From Arthrobacter terricola (lineage in GTDB: Bacteria > Actinomycetota > Actinomycetes > Actinomycetales > Micrococcaceae): 64,000 bases of DNA. Numbering within the stretch: the stretch's first letter is position 1; every line of letters starts with the position of its first letter. Below the pieces are notes generated by a model. It was not told the origin of the DNA. It saw nothing but the letters and a program-made list of their open reading frames with translations, and did not search any database. Below, piece by piece: positions 33,228 to 42,316 of the stretch. Both the position numbers and the translations under genes were made by a program. The stretch is taken from positions 12,055 through 76,054 of the forward strand of contig NZ_SMRU01000025.1 in assembly GCF_004354015.1 (NCBI RefSeq), read 5' to 3'.

Positions 33228-34145
33228 GTGTCTACTCAGTTCCAGGGCGTCATCCCCCCGGTCATCACTCCCCGCCACACCGACGGCCGCATCGACACCA
33301 CGTCCCTGAAGAACGTCACCCAACACCTGCTCGACGGCGGCGTGACAGGCCTTTTCGTGCTGGGCTCCTCCGGCGAAGTCCCCTACATGACCAACGAAGA
33401 ACGCGAACTCGTAGTCACGACGGTCGCCGACGCCAACGCCGGCGCGGTGCCGCTCATCGTCGGAGCCAACGAACAAACCACCAACCGTGTCATCGAAGAA
33501 GCCAAGAAGGTCATCGACCTCGGAGCCGATGCGATCGTGGTCACCTCGATGTACTACGCCATCGGCAACGTCCAGGAAACCGACACCCACTTCCGCAGCA
33601 TCCACGCCGCCGTCGACAAGCCGATCTTCGCCTACGACGTCCCCGTCCGCACCCACTTCAAACTCCCCGCCGACCTCCTCGCCCGCCTCGGCCGCGACGG
33701 CGTCATCACAGGCGTCAAAGACTCCTCCGGCGACGACGTCTCCTTCCGCCAACTCCTCCTCGCAGCCAAGGACATCCCCGACTTCGACATCTTCACAGGC
33801 CACGAAGTCGTCGTGGACGGAGCCCTCCTCGGCGGCGCCCAGGGCGTAGTCCCCGGCCTCGGCAACGTAGACCCCGCCGGCTACCGCCGCCTCTACGACG
33901 CCGCCCAAGCCGGAGACTGGACCACCGCCGCCGCCGAACAGGACCGCCTCGCCGACCTCTTCGAGATCGTCTACACCCCTAAAGGCCGCGTCTCCGGCGG
34001 CGCAGCAGGACTGGGCGCCTTCAAGACCGCCCTCCAACTCATGGGCGTCATCGAATCCAACACCATGAGCGCCCCGATGCCCTCCCTGAACCCCGAAGAA
34101 ACGGAAGCGATCCGCGCGATCCTGAAGCGGAACGGCCTGGTTTAG
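33228..34145 (+). CDS. nanA: N-acetylneuraminate lyase (DHDPS/NAL superfamily)
   Basis: 305 residues from GTG 33228, seven bases behind GGAG. The TIM-barrel aldolase has the Schiff-base Lys164 (GVKDSSGDD), the catalytic Tyr136 (FAYDVP) and the substrate loop GSSGE at 46-50; positions match known NanA enzymes. It cleaves N-acetylneuraminate to pyruvate and ManNAc. Neighbouring NanK and NanE favour this over dihydrodipicolinate synthase or other keto-acid lyases of the superfamily. Codon use is strongly C-ending and GC-rich, consistent with high expression. Confidence 0.82.
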   Translation: MSTQFQGVIPPVITPRHTDGRIDTTSLKNVTQHLLDGGVTGLFVLGSSGEVPYMTNEERELVVTTVADANAGAVPLIVGANEQTTNRVIEEAKKVIDLGADAIVVTSMYYAIGNVQETDTHFRSIHAAVDKPIFAYDVPVRTHFKLPADLLARLGRDGVITGVKDSSGDDVSFRQLLLAAKDIPDFDIFTGHEVVVDGALLGGAQGVVPGLGNVDPAGYRRLYDAAQAGDWTTAAAEQDRLADLFEIVYTPKGRVSGGAAGLGAFKTALQLMGVIESNTMSAPMPSLNPEETEAIRAILKRNGLV

Positions 34146-34160
34146 CTACCTCGCGTTAGG

Positions 34161-34222
34161 CGCCTTGGTTGGGTTGCCGTGGAGGGGTCGTTCAGCGGGT
34201 CGCCTTGGTTGGGTTGCCGTGG
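34161..34222 (+). repeat. Direct repeat, 22 bp twice at 40-bp spacing
   Basis: CGCCTTGGTTGGGTTGCCGT plus GG occurs at 34161-34182 and again at 34201-34222; the following bases (GGGGTCG / CGGGTCG) are also similar. It starts 16 bp after the nanA stop. Confidence 0.8.
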
Positions 34223-34243
34223 CCGGGTCGTGTCACAGGACCA

Positions 34244-34570
34244 GTTTTGCCGTCCCTTAGACACCTCCCGCCATGCAGCTCCGGTCGCTGGGCGACCTGC
34301 ACAGCATTCTGGTCGGCGATGCGGGACTACACAAAACCGTCCCTGCGACCCTCGGCTCGGAATGTCACCTTGCGGATCGGGAGCCCCTTCGGGTCGGTCA
34401 GTCGGCGCGGCGGCCGTTCGCGGACGTCGGAAAACCGCGCCCGCGGTGACCCGACCGCAAAAGTGCCGAGTGGGTTGTTTTGCGTAGGCCCGCATCGCCG
34501 ACCAGAGCCGCATGGACGTCGCTCAGCGACGGGAATGCGGCGTCGGGAGGTGTCTAAGTGCCGGCAAAAT
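34244..34570. repeat. MITE-like element with about 90-bp imperfect terminal inverted repeats
   Basis: The left end (TTTTGCCGTCCCTTAGACAC...) is mirrored by the right end (...GTGTCTAAGTGCCGGCAAAA). The match runs about 90 bp inward, through CTTAGACACCTCCCG, GGTCGCTG(G/A)GCGAC and TGGTCGGCGATGCGGG(A/C)CTAC(A/G)CAAAAC. The unpaired centre of roughly 140 bp has weaker symmetry. No transposase frame is present. It could be a non-autonomous transposable element or a very large RNA hairpin inside the operon. Confidence 0.72.
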
Positions 34571-34680
34571 GACCCGCCCGGCACGCCGCGACCACAACTA
34601 ACCTAGCCAGAAACGAACCGCAGCATGGACGAAATCTGGCCACACGTACCGCAGCAAGCGAACGACTTGGAGGACAAAGC

Positions 34681-35619
34681 GTGATGCACGTGATTGGTGT
34701 TGATCTTGGGGGGACCAAGACTGCGGCCGGGGTTGTTTCGGGGGCCGGGGAAGTGTTGTTTGAGGAGCGGATACCTACGCTGAGTCGGGAGGGTGGACAC
34801 TCCATTGTTGCGGCGACAGCCGAGCTCGTGGGGCGTCTCCTGCGTCGGGCGGCGGGTGAGGGTATCGACGTCGGGCGTGTTGGCGTGGGGTCGGCCGGGG
34901 TGATCGATGCCGTGAACGGGACGGTGGTCTCGGCGACCGACGCGATCCTGGGGTGGGCTGGGACGGAGTTGGCTTCGGGGTTGGCCGATCGGCTGGGGTT
35001 GGACCGGGCGGCGGTCCGGGTGGTCAACGATGTGCATGCCCACGGCTTGGGTGAGGCGTGGCTCGGGGCTGCTGCGGGGTCGTCGAGTTCGCTTTTGGTG
35101 GCGTTCGGGACTGGCGTGGGCGGGAGCTTCGTGGTGGATGGTGCGCCTGTGCTGGGGCATCGCTTTGTGGGCGGGCATGTGGGGCATTTCGCGTCGCCGT
35201 ATGCGTATCACGAGGGGAAAGCCCTGCCTTGCGTGTGCGGGGGTTCGGGCCACGTGGAGGCGATCGCTTCGGGCCCGGCCATCCGGGAGGCGTTCATCCG
35301 TTTCGGGGGTTCGGCCGACGTCCCGGACACCCGTGCGGTATTCGCCTTGGCGCACGACGGCGATGCTGCCGCCCTCAAGGCTGTCGGCGTTGGGGCGGGC
35401 GCGGCCGGGCAGGCGATCGGCGGGCTCATCAACATCCTCGATCCTGAGACGGTAGTGGTGTCCGGCGGATTGGCGGACTCCGGCGATTTCTGGTGGACGC
35501 CCATGGAGTGGGCGCTGCGCCGCGAACTCATGGCCCCTCTCGCCGACATCCCTGTGCGCCGCGCAGCCTTAGGCAACTCCGCGGCCATTGTGGGCGCGGC
35601 CAAGCTCGTCCTGAACTAA
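34681..35619 (+). CDS. nanK: ROK-family N-acetylmannosamine kinase
   Basis: 312 residues from GTG 34681 (or ATG 34684), six to nine bases behind GGAGGA. ROK features are visible: the ATP loop VDLGGTKTAAG, the catalytic Asp in NDVHAHGLGE, GTGVGGSFV and GGHVGH. The zinc motif reads CVCGGSGHVE instead of the usual CxCGxxGCxE, His replacing the third Cys. It phosphorylates ManNAc to ManNAc-6-P after NanA. Glucokinase-like activity is an alternative, but its place between nanA and nanE supports NanK. Confidence 0.8.
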   Translation: MMHVIGVDLGGTKTAAGVVSGAGEVLFEERIPTLSREGGHSIVAATAELVGRLLRRAAGEGIDVGRVGVGSAGVIDAVNGTVVSATDAILGWAGTELASGLADRLGLDRAAVRVVNDVHAHGLGEAWLGAAAGSSSSLLVAFGTGVGGSFVVDGAPVLGHRFVGGHVGHFASPYAYHEGKALPCVCGGSGHVEAIASGPAIREAFIRFGGSADVPDTRAVFALAHDGDAAALKAVGVGAGAAGQAIGGLINILDPETVVVSGGLADSGDFWWTPMEWALRRELMAPLADIPVRRAALGNSAAIVGAAKLVLN

Positions 35620-35663
35620 TCTACGAACCCCCAACCACGCACAGACACTGCAGGAGATAACCC

Positions 35664-36350
35664 GTGATTCTGACCCCCGAGGGACTGGATGCCCTCCATT
35701 CACAATTGATCGTGTCCTGCCAGGCGTACCCCGGCGAGCCGATGCGCGATCCTCGGACGACCGGCCAGGTGGCGGCGTCGGCGGTGATCGGGGGTGCCGC
35801 GGCGGTGCGGGTCCAAGGCCTCGCGGATGTCCAGTTCACCCGTTCGGCGGTGGAGGTTCCGGTGATCGGGCTCTGGAAGGACGGGCACGACGGCGTCTTC
35901 ATCACCCCCACGCTGCGGCACGCCCTGGCTGTCGCGAATGCCGGCGCTCATATTGTGGCGATCGACGGCACGCGGCGGCCGCGGCCCGATTCCTTGACCC
36001 TCAAGCAGACGGTGAGCGGAATCCGCGCCGAATCGCATGCGCTGGTCATGGCCGATTGCGGCTCCTTTGCGGATGCCGTGGCCGCCGTCGAAGCCGGAGC
36101 GGACCTGATCGGCACCACACTTGCCGGATACACCGATGAGCGTCCCAAGACCGCCGGCCCGGACCTTGGGCTCCTGGCCGAGATCGCGGGCGCCGGGCTG
36201 GGAAAGCCGGTCGTCGCCGAAGGCCGGATCCATACTCCCGCCCAGGCGCGCCAAGCCCTCGACGCCGGTGCGTTCGCCGTCGTCGTTGGAACGGCCATCA
36301 CGCACCCGGCCAGTATCACCGGCTGGTTCAAGGACGCGTTGGAGAACTGA
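35664..36350 (+). CDS. nanE: N-acetylmannosamine-6-phosphate 2-epimerase
   Basis: 228 residues from GTG 35664 behind CAGGAG. The TIM-barrel NanE pattern is clear: SCQAYPGEPMRDP, AIDGTRRPRP (phosphate and catalytic Lys/Arg region), MADCGSF, GTTLAGYTDE, AEGRIHTPAQA and VVVGTAIT. It converts ManNAc-6-P to GlcNAc-6-P, which NagA and NagB (not in the window) would pass to fructose-6-P. It completes the sialic acid route. Confidence 0.88.
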   Translation: MILTPEGLDALHSQLIVSCQAYPGEPMRDPRTTGQVAASAVIGGAAAVRVQGLADVQFTRSAVEVPVIGLWKDGHDGVFITPTLRHALAVANAGAHIVAIDGTRRPRPDSLTLKQTVSGIRAESHALVMADCGSFADAVAAVEAGADLIGTTLAGYTDERPKTAGPDLGLLAEIAGAGLGKPVVAEGRIHTPAQARQALDAGAFAVVVGTAITHPASITGWFKDALEN

Positions 36351-36398
36351 AACGTATTTCCCCTGATTCGGGCGATGGTGCAGGCGTAGGCTTCTCCC

Positions 36399-37868
36399 AT
36401 GGCTGAGGATATGGCTGACAATAACGTCCGGGAATTCGATGTCATTGTGATCGGCGCTGGAGCCGTGGGGGAAAACGTCGCGGACAGGGTGGTCCGGGGT
36501 GGGCTGACAGCGGCCATTGTGGAGGCGGAACTCGTCGGCGGCGAATGTTCCTATTGGGCCTGCATCCCCTCCAAGGCGCTCTTGCGGCCGGGAACAGCCC
36601 TGCACACGGCCCAGTCCGTGCCGGGCGCCGCCGATTCCGTCACGAAGGTCCTGGATCCGGTTCCGGTCTTTAAGAACCGCGACTACTTCACCAACAAGTG
36701 GCAGGACGACTCCGCCGTGGAGTGGCTCGACAGCGCGGGAATCGAACTCGTGCGGGGCCGCGCCCACATCACGGGACCGCGCGAAGTCCATGTAGACGGC
36801 AAGGACGGTACAAGCTATTCGCTCAAGGCCCACCACGCAGTGGTGGTGGCCACGGGTTCCACCCCCGTCATCCCGCCCATCGAAGGCCTGCGCTCCGTCC
36901 CTTACTGGACAACCCGCGGCGCTACGTCCGCGAAGCACGTTCCGGGTCGGTTGGTGGTGCTGGGAGGCGGCGTTGCCGGCGTCGAAATCGCCCAGGCGTT
37001 CGCGAGGCTCGGTTCGAAAGTGACCATCATTGCCCGCGGCCGCCTGCTGAGCTCTTTCCACGAAGAGGCCGCTTCGCTCGTAGCGGCGGGGCTTCGAGCG
37101 GACGGCATCCATCTCCGCCTCGGTACGGACGTCGCGAGCGTCGAGCACAAAGACCGTTCCTTCAACGTCACGCTGGGAGACGGAACAGTCGTGTCCTGCG
37201 ACGAGCTTTTGGTGACCACGGGCCGCCGTCCTTCCCTGGACAACCTGGGCCTCGAGAACGTGGGGCTCGACGCCGAGGACGGCAAGCACTTGCGCCTCAC
37301 CACGGATCCGAGCGGCTTGGTCGAGGGGGCCGCGAGCGACGGAACGAGCGGGCTCTGGCTCTATGCTTCGGGCGACGCCGCGGGCGCGGCCTTCCTCACC
37401 CATCAAGGCAAGTACGAGGCCAGGGCCACGGGTGACGCGATCGTGGCGAGGGCGAAGGGAACGCTGCACGGGACGCCGAAACCGTGGAGTTCCTTGGCCA
37501 AGACGGCAGACGAGTATGCGATCCCCAGCGTGGTGTTCACGGATCCTGAAGTGGCGAGCGTCGGGTGGAGCTTCAAGCAGGCGGTTGAGAAGGGCATCAA
37601 CGCGAGCTCGGTGGAGCTCCCCATCAACGTCTCCGGTTCCCAATTGCATTCGGAGAACTACCGTGGCTGGGCTCAGCTTGTAGTGGACGAGGACCGGAAG
37701 GTTGTGGTGGGAGCTACCTTTGCCGGTCCGGGCGTGTCCGAGTTGCTGCATGGCGCCACCATCGCGATCGTCGGCCAGGTCCCCCTGGACAGGCTGTGGC
37801 ATGCGGTGCCATCATTCCCCACGATCAGTGAAGTTTGGCTGCGGTTACTGGAAAAGTACGGACTGTGA
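36399..37868 (+). CDS. Class I flavin disulfide oxidoreductase (dihydrolipoamide dehydrogenase / mercuric reductase-like)
   Basis: 489 residues from ATG 36399. It has the FAD loop IGAGAVGE, the redox-active pair Cys50/Cys55 (GGECSYWACIPSKALLRP), the NAD(P) loop VLGGGVAGVE, GDAAGAAFLTHQGKYEA and the C-terminal active-site block HAVPSFPTISE. The spacing and C-terminus fit the pyridine nucleotide-disulfide oxidoreductase family, but the CSYWAC redox motif differs from lipoamide dehydrogenase (CLNVGC) and mercuric reductase (CVNVGC). The substrate is therefore unknown; a thiol-redox role is likely. Confidence 0.78.
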   Translation: MAEDMADNNVREFDVIVIGAGAVGENVADRVVRGGLTAAIVEAELVGGECSYWACIPSKALLRPGTALHTAQSVPGAADSVTKVLDPVPVFKNRDYFTNKWQDDSAVEWLDSAGIELVRGRAHITGPREVHVDGKDGTSYSLKAHHAVVVATGSTPVIPPIEGLRSVPYWTTRGATSAKHVPGRLVVLGGGVAGVEIAQAFARLGSKVTIIARGRLLSSFHEEAASLVAAGLRADGIHLRLGTDVASVEHKDRSFNVTLGDGTVVSCDELLVTTGRRPSLDNLGLENVGLDAEDGKHLRLTTDPSGLVEGAASDGTSGLWLYASGDAAGAAFLTHQGKYEARATGDAIVARAKGTLHGTPKPWSSLAKTADEYAIPSVVFTDPEVASVGWSFKQAVEKGINASSVELPINVSGSQLHSENYRGWAQLVVDEDRKVVVGATFAGPGVSELLHGATIAIVGQVPLDRLWHAVPSFPTISEVWLRLLEKYGL

Positions 37869-37880
37869 AGGTGAGGGTTC

Positions 37881-39521
37881 ATGGAAGTCACCCCGGATAG
37901 GCGCGCACTACTCAAAACGATCGGGCTCGGGGCGGCCGGCGTAGCCAGCGTCTCGCTCTTGACATCCTGTACCGGCGGCGTAGCTGCACAGTCGTCGTCA
38001 GCCCAGCCGTCGCCATCGTTGCTTCCAGCCCCTCCTGGGCAAATCGAACCGCTCCTGGACCACGCGAAAGTCACGAGCGCCTTGGACCAGCTCGACGGTT
38101 TGGTCAACGATTCGATGGAAAAGACCGGGCTGCCGGGAATGGCGGTGGCAGTGGTCTACCAGGACGAAGTGGTGTATTCGAAAGGCTTTGGCGTCCGGGA
38201 GGTCGGGAAGCCGGACAAGATCGGTCCGGACACCGTGTTCAAGCTCGCGTCTGTATCCAAGCCCCTGGCGTCGACCGTGGTGGCGGGGGTCGTGGGACGC
38301 AAGCTCATCCAGTGGACCGACCCCGTCATCAAATACGACACGGGTTTTGCACTCAAAGACGATTACGTCACGAAGAACGCCAGTTTCGCCGACCTCTTGT
38401 CGCACCGGAGCGGACTGAAAACGGCGTCCGGTGATCTTCTGGAAGACCTCGGATTCGACCGCACCTACATCCTGGGGCACATCAACCAGGAGCCACTGGA
38501 TACCTTCCGGGCCAGTTACAACTACAGCAATTTCGGCTACACGGCCGGCGGGGAGGCAGCAGCCAAAGCCATGAAGATGTCCTGGGAGGACCTCGCCGAC
38601 GCCGTCTTGTTCAAGCCGCTTGGCATGTCGGCGAGCAGCTACCGCAACGCGGACTACGAGAAAGCCTCGGACAAAGCGATCATCCACGTACCGGTCGGAA
38701 ACAAGCAGTGGGCAGCGAAATACCATCGCGACGCCGATTCCGAGGCCCCGGCCGGCGGAGCGAGTTCCACCATACGGGACCTGGCCCAATGGCTCCGGCT
38801 GCAGCTCGGCGGCGGCACCTACGAGAGCAGGCCCGTGATAGATCCAGCGGCGCTGCAGGAAACCCATGTTCCACAGTCGATTTCCGGACCTGCGTCTGCT
38901 CCGGCCGCCCGTTCGCGCTTCTACGGGCTGGGATGGAACGTCTCCTACGACGACCAAGCCCGCGTTCAATTGGGACATTCCGGCGCTTTCAATCTTGGCA
39001 CTGCGACCTCCGTTGCCATGTTGCCCGGCGAACAGCTCGCCATTGTTGCCCTGACCAACGGACGCCCCCAGGGCATTCCCGAGGCGATAACGGCAGGTTT
39101 CCTGGACGCGGTGCAACACGGAAAGCCCACGGTCGATTGGCTCTCCTTCACCGCGGATGTTTTCCACAAGCTCGATGAGTCCGAGAAGCCAAAGGTCGAC
39201 TACACCAAGGCTCCAGCCAACCCGGCTCCGGCCAAATCCAACGAAAACTACACGGGCACGTATGACAACCCCTACTACGGCCCGCTCGTGGTTCTCGACA
39301 GTGACGGAAAACTGGCCATGAAGATGGGACCGGCCGACAACCCCACTACGTTCCCGCTGACCCATTTCGACGGCGACACCTTCAGCTTCGAATCCATCGG
39401 TGAGAACGCCAATGGATTGGCCGGCGCCTTGTTCGCAGCAAGCAAGGACGGCACATCGCCAAGCGTCACCCTGGATTTTTATGACCGGACGGGGCTGGGT
39501 ACCTTCACACGGGCCTCATAA
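37881..39521 (+). CDS. Class C beta-lactamase-like serine hydrolase, Tat lipoprotein
   Basis: 546 residues from ATG 37881. The N-terminus has RRALLKTIGLGAAG and a lipobox ending in Cys30 (LLTSC), so it is exported folded and lipid-anchored. The serine hydrolase domain has S124-V-S-K127 (SxxK) and the YSN triad element in YNYSNFGY. A C-terminal beta domain (about 440-540) follows, like that seen in family S12 hydrolases. It may act as a D-aminopeptidase, carboxypeptidase or esterase. Nothing here proves beta-lactam resistance. Confidence 0.78.
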   Translation: MEVTPDRRALLKTIGLGAAGVASVSLLTSCTGGVAAQSSSAQPSPSLLPAPPGQIEPLLDHAKVTSALDQLDGLVNDSMEKTGLPGMAVAVVYQDEVVYSKGFGVREVGKPDKIGPDTVFKLASVSKPLASTVVAGVVGRKLIQWTDPVIKYDTGFALKDDYVTKNASFADLLSHRSGLKTASGDLLEDLGFDRTYILGHINQEPLDTFRASYNYSNFGYTAGGEAAAKAMKMSWEDLADAVLFKPLGMSASSYRNADYEKASDKAIIHVPVGNKQWAAKYHRDADSEAPAGGASSTIRDLAQWLRLQLGGGTYESRPVIDPAALQETHVPQSISGPASAPAARSRFYGLGWNVSYDDQARVQLGHSGAFNLGTATSVAMLPGEQLAIVALTNGRPQGIPEAITAGFLDAVQHGKPTVDWLSFTADVFHKLDESEKPKVDYTKAPANPAPAKSNENYTGTYDNPYYGPLVVLDSDGKLAMKMGPADNPTTFPLTHFDGDTFSFESIGENANGLAGALFAASKDGTSPSVTLDFYDRTGLGTFTRAS

Positions 39522-39530
39522 CGAGGCTAT

Positions 39531-39559
39531 TTGAACTGACCGGTCAGTTCAGTTACGAT
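39531..39559 (+). promoter_or_regulatory. Promoter with embedded TetR operator
   Basis: TTGAAC (39531-39536) and TACGAT (39554-39559) are 17 bp apart, an ideal sigma-A spacing. The perfect 20-bp palindrome TGAACTGACCGGTCAGTTCA (39532-39551) overlaps the -35 and fills the spacer, so binding of the operon's own TetR protein would block RNA polymerase. Confidence 0.82.
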
Positions 39560-39593
39560 TGGAGCAGACAACAGTTCTGCGAAAGGTCCAATT

Positions 39594-40283
39594 GTGCTGT
39601 CCGCACAGCAACTCCAGATCAACGGCCGCCGGGACCCGCTCCTCCCTCCCACTTCCTTGCAAACCAAACGGGGAGAGCTCCTCCTCGTTACCGGTGACGG
39701 CCAGGACCAGCGCACGGCCCTAGCGTTGGCCCTCAGCGGCCGGATGAAACCGAGCAACGGCACGGTGAGCTGGGATGATTCCGCCAAGACCAAGAAGGTC
39801 CGATCCGCGAGCGCCTTGGTCGACTCTCCGGGCGTCAACGAGCCAGAACAGCACCTGAGCGTCCGGGACCTGGTCACCGAAGACCTCGCGCTCATCCCCC
39901 GCCGCTACCGCGGAGCCCTCCTCAGCACGCCCTGGCTCAAGGTCAACCGCTTCGAAGACATCGCCGGCTTGTGGGTCGAGCAGCTTCCCGCCCGCCGTCG
40001 GCTCGAGCTGTTGACCACGCTGGCCCTCGCGGATCCCTCCCTCGACCTCCTGGTGCTCGATTCACCGGATCGTCACAGCGCGGAACCTGCGGACTGGCTC
40101 CCGCGGCTTGAGCAGTTGGCGTACGACGCCGGGCGGCCGCTCGCCGTCGTCGCGGTGGTTTCGTCCCTCCCGGACGGATGGGACGGCCCGTACGCCGAGA
40201 TCGGCAATGCGGCGGAACGCGACGAACCTGCTGAACCCAGCACAGAAGACCTCTCCGAAACCCTGCAAAGGACCGTAAAGTGA
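39594..40283 (+). CDS. ABC-ATPase-like protein with degenerate nucleotide site
   Basis: 229 residues from GTG 39594 behind GAAAGG. The layout follows an ABC ATPase (GELLLVTGDG... at 27-36, Walker B-like LDLLVLDSPD), but the P-loop reads GDGQDQRT, with Gln-Arg in place of Gly-Lys, and no LSGGQ signature is present (EQLPARRRLE in its place). ATP hydrolysis is therefore unlikely. It is coupled to the YhgE-like membrane protein by a 4-bp overlap and may be a regulatory or scaffold partner. Confidence 0.65.
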   Translation: MLSAQQLQINGRRDPLLPPTSLQTKRGELLLVTGDGQDQRTALALALSGRMKPSNGTVSWDDSAKTKKVRSASALVDSPGVNEPEQHLSVRDLVTEDLALIPRRYRGALLSTPWLKVNRFEDIAGLWVEQLPARRRLELLTTLALADPSLDLLVLDSPDRHSAEPADWLPRLEQLAYDAGRPLAVVAVVSSLPDGWDGPYAEIGNAAERDEPAEPSTEDLSETLQRTVK

Positions 40284-42316
40284 CCGTTCTGCGGCTGGCC
40301 CGCTCCGAACTCAAGCGCATGACCGGCGGCCTCCTGCCGAAGCTGACCATCATCGCCCTGACGATGGTCCCTTTGCTGTATGGCGCCGTGTACCTGTACG
40401 CGAACTGGGATCCTTACGGCAACCTCAACCAGATCGACGCCGCATTGGTGGTCGAGGACACGGGAGCCCAGCCGGCCAACGGACCCGAACTGCAGGCAGG
40501 CAAGAAGGTGGCCGACAGCCTGGTGGAAGCCCATGTCTTCAATTGGCAGCGGGTAGCCACCACGGCCGAAGCGGACGCAGGCGTGGAATCGGGCAAGTAC
40601 GCCTTTGCCTTGAAGATCCCGAAGGATTTCTCCGCGAACCTCGTTTCCCCGGGAAGCTTCGACGCCGCCAACCAGGCAATGCTCAACGTCACTACGAACG
40701 ACGCCAACAACTACCTCCTGAGCACCATCGTGGACAAGCTCACCACGGCCGTTCACTCCACCGTAGCCAAGGAGGTTGGCGAGGAAACCGCCAACCAGCT
40801 CCTCACGGGCTTTGGCACCATCCACGCTTCGATCGTCAAAGCCTCTGACGGCGCGGCGCAGTTGGCTGACGGCGTCGGGAAACTCGGCGACGGCGCAGCC
40901 ACCCTCCACGATGGCACCGCCAAGCTCAGCAGCGGCGCCAACGACCTTCTCTCGGGCCAAGGCAAACTCCGTGACGGCGCCACCCAGCTGAACAGCGGTG
41001 CCGGGCAACTCAGCGCGGGACTCGCCGAGCTGAAGGGCAAGACCGCTTCGCTGCCGTCGGACACCCAGAAGCTCGCCGACGGCGCAGCTCAAGTAGCCGC
41101 CGGAAACGCCCAGCTGAACACGAAAGTCCAGGACGTCGTCGGGCAGCTTTCAGCGCTCGACGCCGGTGCCCGCGACCGCGTGGCAGCCTCGATGGCGCGT
41201 CTCGTCTCAGGCGGGATCATCACCCAGGACCAGGCCAATAAGATCCTGGCCGACTTCGATTCCGCCGCGGCGTCCAGCGCGGTCACTGACGCGAAGTCGA
41301 AGATCGCTTCGGATGCCGCCCAGGTCCAGCAGCTTTCCGATGGGTCGGCCGCGGTGAGTGCCGGTGCCGCGAAACTCGCGGCGGCCACGCCAACGCTCAC
41401 GGGCGCCATCGGCCAGGCGTCGGCCGGGGCGGATCAGCTCAGTTCGGGCGCTTCGGCGTTGGCGGCGGGCGAACAGTCCGCAGTGAACGGCACCGCTGCC
41501 CTCGCGGACGGAGCGGCAAAACTCGACGACGGCGCGGCGCAGCTAGCGAGCGGCGCGTCGAGTGCCGCGGACGGATCGCGCACGCTGGCGAGTGAACTCG
41601 CCAAGGGCGCCGGCCAGGTCCCCAACCCGAACGGTGCCCAAAAGAGCTCCGTCTCGAAAGTGATGGCCGATCCCGTGGCCGTCAACAACGTTTCGCAAGC
41701 CAAGGCGGGATCCTACGGCGCGGGCCTGGCACCGTTCTTCCTGACGCTTGCCCTCTGGATCGGCGTGTTCATGCTGGTCCAGGCCATGCGCCCCATCACG
41801 CAGCGGGCTTTGGCATCAAATGCGCCGTCGTGGAAGATCGCGGTGGGCGGCTGGCTCCCGTTCTTCGCGGTGTCCGTGCTGCAGGCCAGCGTGCTTACCC
41901 TGGTGGTGAACCTCGGCCTGGGCCTCCACCCGGCGCACCCCGTGGCCATGTGGCTGTTCATGCTCGCGGCCGCCATGGCGTTCACGGCCCTCATCCAAGG
42001 AATCGTGGCCCTGCTGGGGACTCCCGGTAAGTTCGTTGTTCTGATCCTGCTGGTCTTGCAACTGGTTTCCTCCGGCGGCACGTTCCCCTGGCAGACCACC
42101 CCGATGCCCTTGCATGTGGTCCACCAAATCATGCCCATGGGATATGTGGTCACCGGCATGCGTCACTTGATCTACGGCGGCGAGCTGTCGATGATCTGGC
42201 CGACTGTCCTGGGCCTGCTTGGCTACACTGTGCTGGGGGCGGCGCTTTCCACGCTGGCCGTCCGCAAGAACAAGTTCTGGACCCTCAAGACCCTGAAGCC
42301 GGAGATCGCGGTATGA
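40280..42316 (+). CDS. YhgE/Pip-family membrane protein
   Basis: 678 residues from GTG 40280 in a GTGA overlap. An N-terminal helix (about 23-43), a long outer region with more than a dozen DGAxxLxxGA-type repeats (about 180-450) expected to form an extended helical rod, and five or six C-terminal helices (about 470-665) match the YhgE/Pip family (ABC-2-type permease fold). Members include phage infection protein and type VII-associated YueB-like proteins, which phages use as receptors. The partner ATPase-like gene upstream and TetR downstream suggest an inducible export or stress system. Confidence 0.82.
   Translation: MTVLRLARSELKRMTGGLLPKLTIIALTMVPLLYGAVYLYANWDPYGNLNQIDAALVVEDTGAQPANGPELQAGKKVADSLVEAHVFNWQRVATTAEADAGVESGKYAFALKIPKDFSANLVSPGSFDAANQAMLNVTTNDANNYLLSTIVDKLTTAVHSTVAKEVGEETANQLLTGFGTIHASIVKASDGAAQLADGVGKLGDGAATLHDGTAKLSSGANDLLSGQGKLRDGATQLNSGAGQLSAGLAELKGKTASLPSDTQKLADGAAQVAAGNAQLNTKVQDVVGQLSALDAGARDRVAASMARLVSGGIITQDQANKILADFDSAAASSAVTDAKSKIASDAAQVQQLSDGSAAVSAGAAKLAAATPTLTGAIGQASAGADQLSSGASALAAGEQSAVNGTAALADGAAKLDDGAAQLASGASSAADGSRTLASELAKGAGQVPNPNGAQKSSVSKVMADPVAVNNVSQAKAGSYGAGLAPFFLTLALWIGVFMLVQAMRPITQRALASNAPSWKIAVGGWLPFFAVSVLQASVLTLVVNLGLGLHPAHPVAMWLFMLAAAMAFTALIQGIVALLGTPGKFVVLILLVLQLVSSGGTFPWQTTPMPLHVVHQIMPMGYVVTGMRHLIYGGELSMIWPTVLGLLGYTVLGAALSTLAVRKNKFWTLKTLKPEIAV

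Larger units (their letters stand above)
34146..34680. other. 535-bp gap holding a direct repeat and a long inverted-repeat element
   Basis: No gene is seen. The gap contains two 22-bp direct repeats (34161-34182, 34201-34222), then the imperfect inverted-repeat element at 34244-34570, then the ribosome site of nanK (GGAGGA, 34669-34674). Open frames across it are by-products of palindromic GC-rich DNA. Confidence 0.7.

Noticed and set aside
34169..34606. Protein-coding genes in the nanA-nanK gap
   Set aside because: The frames follow the long inverted repeat, lack ribosome sites and give low-complexity Arg/Gly-rich products.
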